From NCBI GenBank assembly GCA_007695355.1, contig REDX01000088.1:1-43030 (forward strand): a stretch of DNA of 43,030 nt, given 5' to 3'. The stretch's first letter is position 1. Each line of letters begins with the position of its first letter. Made by a program: the position numbers and the translations under genes. The DNA is from Planctomycetota bacterium. GTDB lineage: Bacteria > Planctomycetota > UBA11346. The notes beneath the pieces are model-generated. The model searched no databases, was not told the origin of the DNA, and saw only the letters and a list, made by a program, of their open reading frames with translations. Positions 28,259-37,463 of the stretch are shown here, piece by piece.

Positions 28259-29397
28259 TACTGAGACTCCTCGGTGTACCAGCGTATACCACCGCGGATA
28301 TGTGACGGCGAGCGCCACCATGCATCATCCTCTATCGCCTGCCGCAAAGGCTCAAAGTCTCGATCCATGACCTGACGGGCAAGGCTTTCTCCCTGTTGCG
28401 GGTTAGAGGCCAATTCGCGAATTAATTGCGCCAACTTGCGCCGCAGGGCACCCTCTTGCCGATCATGGTTAATGCGCGTTATGCGCACCTGATCATACTC
28501 ACGGAAGAAAGAGCGAGGGTCTTCTCCGGCTGCTTCGCGCTCGGCAAAACTAGCAGAACGAGCCTCGGCCCAGTGATAGGTCTCACGCCAAGCATCAAGG
28601 GCCTGGAGGTAGTGGCGCATTGCCTCCCGATGCCGGCCGCGATTACGAGCAAGGTTGCCGTCATGCTCATAATTGAGGGGGAGAATACGACGCACAAAGG
28701 CGGGAACACGAAAGCCTCGTACTTCTTCATTAACTAAGATAAAACGATAAATAGTCGCACCGATGGCGTAGGGAGAAGCTCCAGGCTCTGGCGCCTGCAG
28801 ACCAGCTGGCGCTAAAAGCGGATTGAGTAAAGGCCCCCAATCAATGGCCTCAACTTCTGGCACAAACCGCGAACCACGGTGGATGAACATCCAAGCTAAA
28901 TAGCGCATGAGACGTTCTGCTCGAGGATTGCGAATGGAGCCCTCTACAGCCGCCTGCAAACCCGAGAGGAACCATGCGAATTTGGCTTCTCTACCGTCAA
29001 CCTCGCTGGCGATATTATAGGCCATGTCCCAGGCCATATACTCCCAAACGGTTTCGAATTGGGGCTGGGTTTTACTAATGAGCTGAAAAAGGGCTACGCT
29101 TTCATAGAAACGACCAGCATCCTTGGCGCTGGTAGCGCGCATCCATAAGAGATCAATGGCAAGGCCGCGGAAGCCCGCCAGCATGAGGGTGCCAGCGAGT
29201 TCGCCAACATCCATTTCCGCCAACACTGGCGGACTATCCTCGATTCCGGCCACCGCCATATGTGGCCGCTGCTGGTGAGCCAAACGGGCAACCACGCTGG
29301 CCAAGATCAGGAGAATTATGGCGAGAGTGATCGGCAGCAAAAGCGAACGTGGCTTGCGGTTAACGGGAACTATCGGCGCATGGGAGAGAGCGGTCAT
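28258..29397 (-). CDS. Membrane-anchored protein of unknown function, possibly helical-repeat
   Basis: N-terminal TM LLLPITLAIILLILASVVARLA; lies between RibF and ABC permease with a 1-nt overlap and 3-nt gap. Confidence 0.7.
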   Translation of the reverse strand: MTALSHAPIVPVNRKPRSLLLPITLAIILLILASVVARLAHQQRPHMAVAGIEDSPPVLAEMDVGELAGTLMLAGFRGLAIDLLWMRATSAKDAGRFYESVALFQLISKTQPQFETVWEYMAWDMAYNIASEVDGREAKFAWFLSGLQAAVEGSIRNPRAERLMRYLAWMFIHRGSRFVPEVEAIDWGPLLNPLLAPAGLQAPEPGASPYAIGATIYRFILVNEEVRGFRVPAFVRRILPLNYEHDGNLARNRGRHREAMRHYLQALDAWRETYHWAEARSASFAEREAAGEDPRSFFREYDQVRITRINHDRQEGALRRKLAQLIRELASNPQQGESLARQVMDRDFEPLRQAIEDDAWWRSPSHIRGGIRWYTEESQ

Positions 29398-29400
29398 TGG

Positions 29401-30714
29401 TCAAAGCTCCTTACGCCGAAGCGCAATCCAAGCGAGCGCAAGCAAGACCAGCGTCCATATGCCAAAGTAAAGCCAAGAACTGAGTATGGTGAAGGGCGAC
29501 ACGGCCTGGGCTGCGGCCAATTGAGCCGCCACCGGGAAACGGGAAAAGTCTGGAATCACCGGAACCAAAAGATCGATCAGCCGCCGAGCCAATAATCCCG
29601 TTTGCGGAGAGGCTGACACCTCAGCAATAAATCCCACCGCGTGGGCACCAAAGAATAGGGTGAGACAGCCAAGTAAGGAGGTGCCAATACCGGCCATGAG
29701 CACTAAAAGCAGAGCCGCGGCGGCAAGAATTCCGGTATGAGCCAGCTGTACGAATCCCGCGATGAACATCGAGGTGAGAAACGCTGGGCCAGGGTGGGCC
29801 AGGATAATCCCGTCTCGACGAGGTACCGTAATCACTGCCTCACCATCGAGGCGCAGCATTTGAATACGCAGATCACCACTCCCCTGCCGAAACTCAGAGG
29901 GAATGGCAAAGCGTATATAATCAACCTGAAGATCGGTGCGCTGTAAACCTCGGTGACGCAATAGCACGGGCTTGGCCGGGTCAGATTCCCCCAGTGGGGC
30001 CAGTAACTGAGCGCGTTCGACCCCCTCCTGATCGGTGTGCAGGAGAGCAATCTGGATGGGGGTTGTGGCATGGGGCGAGAACCCATCGCGGGAGCGCACC
30101 ATGGCTTTTACTAATAATTCCCCTGGTTGATCACCCAGCCCCCGAAAGTGAGCACGCAAGCCCGAACCAGGCCGTTGGTCAAGGGTAATCGCACTCAGGT
30201 CGGCTCGTGGTGTGTGCAAGCCTCCAAACCCATCAATCAGAGACCAATTATCAACCTGGCTTAAAGAAAGCGGACGAGGCACTGAGCCCAACTGCAAGGC
30301 AATGGCCAAAACACCGGCCAAGGAGAGCAGGAGCATGGCCACTGCCATCGCCACAACCGTCCCCAGCCATCGCCCTAGGCAGTAACCAAGGCGCGATAAG
30401 GGTTTTGAGAAAAGCATGAACGAACAGCGAGTTTCTAAATCGCGGCGCACACTTACTACCACCAGAAACACCGATGCCAGGGTGGTAATAAAGCCAATGG
30501 TGCCGGCGACCGCCGCAACACTGAGTTTGACCTGGGCCGCCTCATCGACAGCGGTAAGCCGGGGAATGAGCAGCAGTAGGCCCACCATACCAGCAATAAC
30601 CAGCCACCAGAATCGTTGCCGAGTGGCTTCCAAGACGGTTAGCCGAGCCATCGCCAAGGTGCCGGCAATAAAGGCCGCAATTGCCTGAGGTGGAGCAGCC
30701 GGGTCTCGGCTCAT
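29401..30714 (-). CDS. ABC transporter permease (ABC-2-like)
   Basis: Multiple TM segments; RRDLETRCSFMLFSKPLSRLGYCLGRWLGTVVAMA typical of ABC-2 permeases; 4-nt overlap with ATPase gene. Confidence 0.85.
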   Translation of the reverse strand: MSRDPAAPPQAIAAFIAGTLAMARLTVLEATRQRFWWLVIAGMVGLLLLIPRLTAVDEAAQVKLSVAAVAGTIGFITTLASVFLVVVSVRRDLETRCSFMLFSKPLSRLGYCLGRWLGTVVAMAVAMLLLSLAGVLAIALQLGSVPRPLSLSQVDNWSLIDGFGGLHTPRADLSAITLDQRPGSGLRAHFRGLGDQPGELLVKAMVRSRDGFSPHATTPIQIALLHTDQEGVERAQLLAPLGESDPAKPVLLRHRGLQRTDLQVDYIRFAIPSEFRQGSGDLRIQMLRLDGEAVITVPRRDGIILAHPGPAFLTSMFIAGFVQLAHTGILAAAALLLVLMAGIGTSLLGCLTLFFGAHAVGFIAEVSASPQTGLLARRLIDLLVPVIPDFSRFPVAAQLAAAQAVSPFTILSSWLYFGIWTLVLLALAWIALRRKEL

Positions 30715-31604
30715 GGCTTGGATTCCGCTGTCGAGGACACTGGCTGGGAAGCGGCCCCGCCATCGGCCCGGGCCACGATGTCACGAAAGTGCTGTTCGAG
30801 GCGCTCTCGCGGATGTTCAACCGCGGCAAGATGATCGCCAGCCACCGCACGCAGACGCTCGATTAAGTCGGGGCCTGGGTTATTAAGGGTAAGGACGGTT
30901 TGGTTACTGCGCACCAATAAATCATCGACGCGGCCCTGCTCTTGGAGCTTGCCATGGTAGAGAATCGCCAAGCGATCGCAGACGTCTTCTACGTCAGCGA
31001 GAAGATGACTACACAGCAGGACAGTTTTGCCGGCATCGCGCAGGGAAATAATGAGATCTTTAACTTCCGCGGTGCCAATGGGGTCAAGGCCTGAGGTTGG
31101 CTCGTCGAGGATGACTAAGTCCGGATCGTTAATCAAGGCCTGGGCCAAACCGAGACGACGGGCCATGCCCTTTGAGTATTCACCGAGCCGGCGATGGCGG
31201 GCATGGGCAAGGCCGACTTGCTCGATGAGGCGCTGCGATCGCTCTGCAATCACCCGCTGCGACAGGGAGAACAGTCTTCCATAAAAAGCCAGGGTCTCTT
31301 CGGCGTTCAAGAAGCGATAGAGGTACGTTTCTTCGGGAAGGTAGCCAAGACGGTGCTGGGCCTGGCGATCGCCGGGATCACAGCCAAAGACAAAGGCGCT
31401 GCCGCTGCTTGGCCGCAGCAGGCCCAAGAGCAGCTTAATCGTTGTCGTTTTCCCGCTGCCGTTGGGGCCAAGCAGGCCAAAGACCTCGCCCCGGCGAACC
31501 TCTAAATCTAGGGGTTCAAGGGCGCGCACCCGTGGCCTACCCCAAAAATCAGCATAGGTTTTACTCAGACCGATGGTGCGTAGAACCAGTTCGTCATGTT
31601 GCAT
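30711..31604 (-). CDS. ABC transporter ATP-binding protein
   Basis: LLGPNGSGKTTTIKLLLGLLRPSSG Walker A; EYSKGMARRLGLAQALINDPDLVILDEPTSGLDP. Confidence 0.95.
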   Translation of the reverse strand: MQHDELVLRTIGLSKTYADFWGRPRVRALEPLDLEVRRGEVFGLLGPNGSGKTTTIKLLLGLLRPSSGSAFVFGCDPGDRQAQHRLGYLPEETYLYRFLNAEETLAFYGRLFSLSQRVIAERSQRLIEQVGLAHARHRRLGEYSKGMARRLGLAQALINDPDLVILDEPTSGLDPIGTAEVKDLIISLRDAGKTVLLCSHLLADVEDVCDRLAILYHGKLQEQGRVDDLLVRSNQTVLTLNNPGPDLIERLRAVAGDHLAAVEHPRERLEQHFRDIVARADGGAASQPVSSTAESKP

Positions 31605-31809
31605 AAACGGCAGTGTCAGAAACTGTTCCCACTGGCAAGACCCGGTCGCCCTGATTGCAGATGAGGCTGTCACCTTCCTACGGCCCTTGCCATGGGCCTC
31701 TTCTGGTTCTGCAGCGGCCATTCTCGGCCCATGCATTGTGGTGCACACCGCCTCCCTTCCGGCAATAGCGCACCTTGCCCCGGTCTAGCCCCAAGTGTCA
31801 AATCAAACC

Positions 31810-32127
31810 ATGCCTAGCCAGATCTCTGCTGTTTTGCTTATCCCCCTTGCCATACTCGCCTTATTTGCAACGGGCTGCCAGCGATCGTCGGCGCCGGTTG
31901 CACAGTCGGCCGCGACCGGTGGCGATCAGCGCTGGGACGGCGATATCCGCCAGCTACCTTGGCGCGAGCCTTCCCTGGGCGACCACCATGTATCCCGCAG
32001 TGGCGCGACCACCTACCTGCCAGGGCGGCCGCCCAATCGCACCCATCACCGCCAGGAAACCCATATTGATCAGCGCACCCGCGCTGGCCGACGGGCCCTG
32101 CCGCATAATGACAGCATTAAGCACTAG
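31810..32127 (+). CDS. Small predicted lipoprotein
   Basis: MPSQISAVLLIPLAILALFATGC lipobox; short low-complexity mature region. Confidence 0.5.
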   Translation: MPSQISAVLLIPLAILALFATGCQRSSAPVAQSAATGGDQRWDGDIRQLPWREPSLGDHHVSRSGATTYLPGRPPNRTHHRQETHIDQRTRAGRRALPHNDSIKH

Positions 32128-32279
32128 CATCTCCAGTCCCGACAAGCGGAAATCTCACCAGCGCTAAACGCTTGGCGCCATTGAGCTTCAGTGATCGGGA
32201 TGCGTATGAGCGTCTGCTGCACGACTAAAGGGAACAGCTTAAGCGAAGGCCCCGATTTTTGATTTAAGCCACAATAGAA

Positions 32280-33062
32280 TCAATCTTTAGGCGATTGATG
32301 GTCTACCGCCGGCGATAGGGCCCAGCAGGCGATGCTGGCAGCCATGGCCGCATTTAGGGATTCCACACCAGGTGCCATCGGCAGCGTTACCTTGCTAGAA
32401 GCACATTCTAGCCACGCCGCGGGCAATCCATGTGCTTCGCTGCCAACCGCGAGAATCGGCAAAGAACCAAGCTTCACCTGGGCCGGCGCTGAACCACCGC
32501 GCGGCACCAAGGCCAACAACTGACCCTGGGCGGCCAGGATCTGGGGATCGTAGTTGAGAGGACAGCGACGAATACGTAGCGCCGGCAAGGCTCCGGCTGA
32601 AGCGGCAATGACCTTGGGGGCAAAGGGATCGACGCCACCAATAAGGAGGAGTTGCCGCCATGAAAAAGCCAGCGCACTGCGCATCAAGGTACCAAGGTTG
32701 CCAGGATCACTAACCCCCACCAGGGCCAAGGATGGCTCTTCTGCCAGGGCTTCATCGGGATCAATGCTGGGTGGCAGACTAAACAGCGCCCCGTATTCTG
32801 AAGGGGTGGCAGCTCTGCTGATTTTTCGCCAAACCGGCTCGCTTAGCCGGTAACTCTCTGCCTCCGGCCAATTATCAGGACGAGCATTAGCTAAACCCAA
32901 TAAGGTGCCGATAGGAGTCCAACCGTTCACAATGAAACCATCGATGGCCCGGCGCCCCTCGACAAGAAACATCCCCTGGCGCCGACGGCCATCAGTGCTT
33001 TGCAGATCCGCCAGGGTTTTCACCACAGGATTATTCGTTGATGATATGACTCGGTCTTGCAT
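32280..33062 (-). CDS. TrmH/SpoU-family RNA 2'-O-methyltransferase
   Basis: ISSTNNPVVKTLADLQSTDGRRRQGMFLVEGRRAI; LVGVSDPGNLGTLMRSALAF; VGSEAHGLPAAWLE; LPMAPGVESLNAAMAASI. Confidence 0.92.
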   Translation of the reverse strand: MQDRVISSTNNPVVKTLADLQSTDGRRRQGMFLVEGRRAIDGFIVNGWTPIGTLLGLANARPDNWPEAESYRLSEPVWRKISRAATPSEYGALFSLPPSIDPDEALAEEPSLALVGVSDPGNLGTLMRSALAFSWRQLLLIGGVDPFAPKVIAASAGALPALRIRRCPLNYDPQILAAQGQLLALVPRGGSAPAQVKLGSLPILAVGSEAHGLPAAWLECASSKVTLPMAPGVESLNAAMAASIACWALSPAVDHQSPKD

Positions 33063-33644
33063 GAGGGGCCCCTCAGGTATTTACATCTGCATCATTGAGC
33101 ATCTAAGCCGCCTTGCTGACGCAGCAAAAAACCCACGCAAATTGACAAGGACATGCCAAAAAGGTAGTAATCCACCGCCGGAGAGGCGACAGCAAAAGCG
33201 CGCACGCCACGAGAGGGGGAATTGTGCATGGCTGAAAGTCCTACCCTCAGGGTAATGAAGGACAAGCGCCCAAGCCGAGGAGATGCTGGCCAGAAGGCTC
33301 GCCAATACAGACCCAAAGGGATGTATTGCCTCAATTTATCGAGCAGCAGCGGCAATAAACTCCCGAAGCGGGCACCATCAACTCCAAGCGAGCCTGCTGC
33401 CCAGCCTGCTCTAACCGGGCCAGCTTTCGCAAGTGATTTGTCTGCAGCCACAAGCGAGAGCATTGACGCTTGCCAAGAGTGGCTAAGAATGCCCCACCGT
33501 CATCAAAGATGGCTCCGTTGACTCTATGCCTGACAGCCCACGGTGTTGGACCTTACTCAATCCCCACCCCCGGTCCTGGTAAACCCTGGCGTGCCCCATT
33601 GGCCGCCTCTAGTTAAGCGCGAGGCCACATCGCAAGGAGCGTGA

Positions 33645-34118
33645 ATGTCCGAAACCCGCATGTCCGATATCATCGTCAAGAAGGCGTTCACCCAGCTAGA
33701 TGCCGATGCCGATAAGCGCACGGTCATCACCGCCCTAGCCCAAAGCTTGGTGACCGCCAAGCAAATTGCGGCTCAGGATGTGGAGGACATCGTGGAAGGA
33801 GCCATGGCCAGAGAAGCCATTGGCTCTACCGGCATTGGTCATGGCATCGCCATCCCCCACTGCCGCACCGCCTTGGTTAAGCGCATCGTCTGTGCCTATG
33901 GACGGGCCACCGAGGGGGTAGACTTTGACAGCCTTGATGGCGAGCCCGTGCACTCAGTCTTCCTGCTGCTCACTCCACCGGAACTCAAAGAGCAGCACCT
34001 TCAATTGATGAAGAATTTCGCCAGTCAAATCCGCAAGGAGAATTTCTGCGAATTCCTCCATCAAAACACCAACACCCAAGGAGTGGTAGAGCTCTTGACG
34101 GAGTTCGAAAACCGTTGA
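33645..34118 (+). CDS. PTS EIIA (Ntr/fructose-type) domain protein
   Basis: REAIGSTGIGHGIAIPHCRTALVKRIVCAYGRATEGVDFDSLDGEPVHSVFLLLTPP. Confidence 0.9.
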   Translation: MSETRMSDIIVKKAFTQLDADADKRTVITALAQSLVTAKQIAAQDVEDIVEGAMAREAIGSTGIGHGIAIPHCRTALVKRIVCAYGRATEGVDFDSLDGEPVHSVFLLLTPPELKEQHLQLMKNFASQIRKENFCEFLHQNTNTQGVVELLTEFENR

Positions 34119-34588
34119 GCAAGCCCCACTCGGTCCTCATCGACCTGGGCCCGTATCTGAGCGCCCAGAGGGTCATCTTTCTCCAAGATGGAGTGACCAA
34201 GGACCAGGCCTTGCGGACCTTGGCCGTAACCACAGCCAATGACCCCAGCGTGACCGAAAAGGATGCTTTCATCCAGGCAATTTTTGAGCGCGAAGAAGTA
34301 AGTTCCACCGGCGTTGGCGGCGGCATTGCCGTCCCCCACGCTAAGCTCCCCTTTAACCTCGACTTTGTCATGACCATAGGCATCTGTCCCGGCGGAATCA
34401 ACTTCCAAGCCAAAGACAACGAGCCGGTCAACATTTTGGTAATGATTGCTGCCCCTGAGTCAGAACGCACCACCTACCTGCGCGTTTTGGCGACGGTGGC
34501 CGCCCTGCTCAAGGATCGCGAATTAGTTGAGCGCCTGCGTGCAGCCCGCAGTGGGACGGAAGCCATCGACTGTCTCAGCGTTGGCTAG
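34115..34588 (+). CDS. PTS EIIA (Ntr/fructose-type) domain protein, tandem paralogue
   Basis: REEVSSTGVGGGIAVPHAKLPFNLDFVMTIGICPGGINFQAKDNEPVNILVMIAAPE; TTG start overlapping the upstream TGA. Confidence 0.88.
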   Translation: MSKPHSVLIDLGPYLSAQRVIFLQDGVTKDQALRTLAVTTANDPSVTEKDAFIQAIFEREEVSSTGVGGGIAVPHAKLPFNLDFVMTIGICPGGINFQAKDNEPVNILVMIAAPESERTTYLRVLATVAALLKDRELVERLRAARSGTEAIDCLSVG

Positions 34589-34608
34589 CCACCCTGGTGG
34601 TACTTCTC

Positions 34609-34629
34609 AGCCCCTCTCTTAGGGGGGCT
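34609..34629 (+). terminator. GC-rich terminator-like hairpin after the EIIA pair
   Basis: AGCCCCT-CTCTT-AGGGGGGCT stem-loop 20 nt after the stop codon; only a weak T-rich tail. Confidence 0.5.
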
Positions 34630-34644
34630 CGCCTTGGTTCTATT

Positions 34645-34801
34645 TGGCCATCAAGGCGGCTCAAAGCTTTCCCCCGGGATCGCCGATCTCCTGATCGGCC
34701 AGCAAAAATGTCCTGAATTGGGCGCTTTTGTGCTAAAAGCATCCACCGCGAAGCGGCAATTCCTCACCCAAGGCGAGCTTTGAGCCGCCCTGATTTGGCC
34801 A
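34645..34801. other. Multi-helix inverted-repeat element: candidate structured RNA or small inverted-repeat element
   Basis: Arms 34645-34668 and 34776-34801 form about 23 bp including 14 perfect bp; internal hairpins at 34682-34699, 34724-34740, 34746-34756 and a GAATTG/CAATTC pair at 34715-34720/34757-34762. Confidence 0.65.
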
Positions 34802-34813
34802 TTTGGCGATCGG

Positions 34814-34841
34814 TTGCCTTGGCGCGAGTACGCCCTATAAA
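34814..34841 (+). promoter_or_regulatory. Possible sigma70-like promoter for tig
   Basis: TTGCCT (34814-34819), 16-bp spacer, TATAAA (34836-34841), upstream of the tig ATG. Confidence 0.4.
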
Positions 34842-34926
34842 CCTGCCCCCACGGTGCGGCTCCCACCGTTGATCGACGGCCCACCATCACATCTTCCCAT
34901 TAGCACTACTAGCGAAGGTTCTATTC

Positions 34927-36207
34927 ATGCAGACCACCGTCAGCGATGCAGGCCAACTGCGCAAGAAGCTCACCATCTCCATCCCCCAGAGCGAGATCGC
35001 CGAACGGCGCAATAAGCTCTTGGAGCGTTACGCCTCACAGGTGCAAATGAAGGGCTTCCGTCCTGGCAAAAAGCCCCCCCGCTCGCTCATTGAAAAACGG
35101 CTTGGCAGCAGCATCGACGACGAAGTCTTCCAAATCCTGGTTGAAGAAGGTGTCAGCCAAGGCATTAAGGATAACGCCCTCAAGCCAATCGGCCAAATTA
35201 GCACCGAGGAAAGTCAACGCGAAGGCGATATCACCCACACCGTTGCCTTTGATGTCCAGCCCGAAATAGTCCTTCCTGAACCAGCCTCAATCCCCGTAGC
35301 CGTCGTCAAAGCCGAAGTCAGCGATGCTGACCTCGACGAAGAGCTCGCCTCCATGGCCAAACGCATGGGCGAATTTAGCGACCTCGGCGGCGATGACACC
35401 ATCGCTAAGGATGACATTGTCACCCTTTCCGGCAGCGTTACCCACGCAGGCGAAAAGATTCGCGACCTCCAGGATCTACAGCACATGGTGGGCGCCTATC
35501 CACTCCTGGGCCTGGAGCCTGATGAGATCGTCGCCAAGGTAAGCACCCTGAAAGTCGGCGAAGTGCTAAGCTTTAGCAGCACTCTCCCCGACTCCTTCAC
35601 CCCCGAAGAACACGCCGGCAAGGCCGCTGAGGTTAGCCTCACCATCCAAAGCGCCCGCCGTCAAGTGCCCGCCGCGATTGACGAAGCCTTTGCCAAGCGT
35701 TTCGGCATAGACAACGTCGAGACCCTAAAAGATCGCATTAAATCGAGTATGACTAGCCGCAAAGAAGAAGAAATTCACAACCAACAGAGCGAAGAAGTCA
35801 TGAATTACTTAATCGCTCATTGCCAGTTCGAGCTCCCTGAAAAACTTCGCCAAGACATCGTCGACCAACAAATTGCCCAAGAAAAAGAGAAGTCGGAAAA
35901 CGTTGACGAAGCCAAAGTGATTGGCGATGTCGAGAAAGATCTTCGCCGCCACCTCATTACCGAAGCGATTGCCGAACAATTAAAGGTGTCAGCATCACAG
36001 CAGGACCTCAATCAGCAAATCACCATGGCAGCATACCAAAGTGGACGCAAGCCCGAAGAGATTGCCAAACAACTCCAAGAAAGCGGCCGCATTCAGCAGG
36101 TTGCCATGGAAATTCGTTCAGCCAAAGCTGTTGGTATGTTTGTCGAACAAGTGGTTGCCGCCAAGGGTGGTAAGCAGGAAGAGACCAGCGAGGACAGCCC
36201 GGCATGA
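34927..36207 (+). CDS. tig: Trigger factor (peptidyl-prolyl isomerase chaperone)
   Basis: Ribosome-binding segment RYASQVQMKGFRPGKKPPRSLIEKRLG and overall trigger-factor architecture. Confidence 0.9.
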   Translation: MQTTVSDAGQLRKKLTISIPQSEIAERRNKLLERYASQVQMKGFRPGKKPPRSLIEKRLGSSIDDEVFQILVEEGVSQGIKDNALKPIGQISTEESQREGDITHTVAFDVQPEIVLPEPASIPVAVVKAEVSDADLDEELASMAKRMGEFSDLGGDDTIAKDDIVTLSGSVTHAGEKIRDLQDLQHMVGAYPLLGLEPDEIVAKVSTLKVGEVLSFSSTLPDSFTPEEHAGKAAEVSLTIQSARRQVPAAIDEAFAKRFGIDNVETLKDRIKSSMTSRKEEEIHNQQSEEVMNYLIAHCQFELPEKLRQDIVDQQIAQEKEKSENVDEAKVIGDVEKDLRRHLITEAIAEQLKVSASQQDLNQQITMAAYQSGRKPEEIAKQLQESGRIQQVAMEIRSAKAVGMFVEQVVAAKGGKQEETSEDSPA

Positions 36208-37358
36208 GTACCCCACTGGTCGTAGATGGCAACTTAGATCCGCAGGCTATCGCGGCCAGCAGCGCCGGTCCCTGGTGCCTTGATGCTTTACAGCGCGGCC
36301 ACGGCGATGCTGCCGCCGTAGCCCTTCTCTGCGGACGCGATGGCTTCCAGGATGCCATCCCCCGCCTAGTCGGGCTCCTTGATGAAGATGACCTCCTGGC
36401 GCAGGCCAGCACCTGGGCCCTTGGTCAACTCTGCGCCATCGACCAACTCTTTGAGCTTGCCCTTAACGGTGGACTAGATCAGCGCGAAAATGCTTATCGC
36501 GGCTTATGCATCGCCGCCACCAAGCAGCCGCAAGCCATTATGGCAGACCGAGTGATTGATGGCGTGGAGGCAGAGATTGCCCGCGCCCAGGGCGGTCGCA
36601 GCGGCCTCGGCGAACACGCCTGCCGACTTCTAGCCGTCCTCGGGGACGAACGCTGCCCGCAGATGATTCAGCGAATCACCGAATGCGACCCCCTCACCGA
36701 TCGCTTTGAACTGCAGCGCCTGCGCAAAGCCTTTGAGGAATCTGGCCGCGACCAAGAGACCATTGATGCGCTAAGCGGCCCATGGGAACAAGTCTTCGCT
36801 GAATACCTGCACACCCCAGCAGCAGCGAGCAGCGATCCGACGGTCGATCCTGATGCCGCCGCCCTAGCTGAGGAAGCGCAGTTTATTAGCGAAGAGGAAG
36901 CCCATCTTGAGGCTAGTCTCGAGCAAGAAGAAGAAACGGCAGCGAGTGGCCTGGATGTCGAAGGTTACCTCGCCAGCCAGGACAGCGATGGAAACCCGCA
37001 GCTTCGCCTTCTGGCCCAAGTCGTGCCCATGCTAGAACAGATCTCCGAACAAGCCGTCGGCCGCCCTTTGGGCCAACTCAGCGCTCAGGAGTTTGCGCTC
37101 CTCATTTTACAAGTGCTCCCCCAGGCCCTGCCACCCCAATACATTCAGGCCCTGCTGAGTCCGCAAGCGATCAATATCCTCAGCTCCTTCCTGCGCTGGC
37201 ATGAGCAACAAGGCGGGGGATCAGAATTGCTCGCCGGGCTCAAATTGGTGCGTCATCAACTGCAGGAACAGGTTCGCGCCAGCGGCATGCTTGGCGGGCC
37301 CGATTTCAGCGATCCCGAAGATATGCACGACCGTGAAGACTCGCAATCCGATCCCTAA
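36204..37358 (+). CDS. HEAT-repeat-like protein of unknown function
   Basis: DAIPRLVGLLDEDDLLAQASTWALGQL and similar helical repeats; acidic linker; ATGA overlap with tig. Confidence 0.65.
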   Translation: MSTPLVVDGNLDPQAIAASSAGPWCLDALQRGHGDAAAVALLCGRDGFQDAIPRLVGLLDEDDLLAQASTWALGQLCAIDQLFELALNGGLDQRENAYRGLCIAATKQPQAIMADRVIDGVEAEIARAQGGRSGLGEHACRLLAVLGDERCPQMIQRITECDPLTDRFELQRLRKAFEESGRDQETIDALSGPWEQVFAEYLHTPAAASSDPTVDPDAAALAEEAQFISEEEAHLEASLEQEEETAASGLDVEGYLASQDSDGNPQLRLLAQVVPMLEQISEQAVGRPLGQLSAQEFALLILQVLPQALPPQYIQALLSPQAINILSSFLRWHEQQGGGSELLAGLKLVRHQLQEQVRASGMLGGPDFSDPEDMHDREDSQSDP

Positions 37359-37463
37359 TTTCATAGATGTCTCCCCCTCGTTAAAGTAAGTCTGGCTGGA
37401 GAGAACAGCCCTTGCTATCCACGCCTTATCGCTATAAAGCCGCCCTTCCCTAAGGAGTAACCC

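Noticed and set aside
34651-34890. 79-aa minus-strand ORF across the pre-tig element
   Set aside because: No plausible protein features; the inverted-repeat structure explains the region better.
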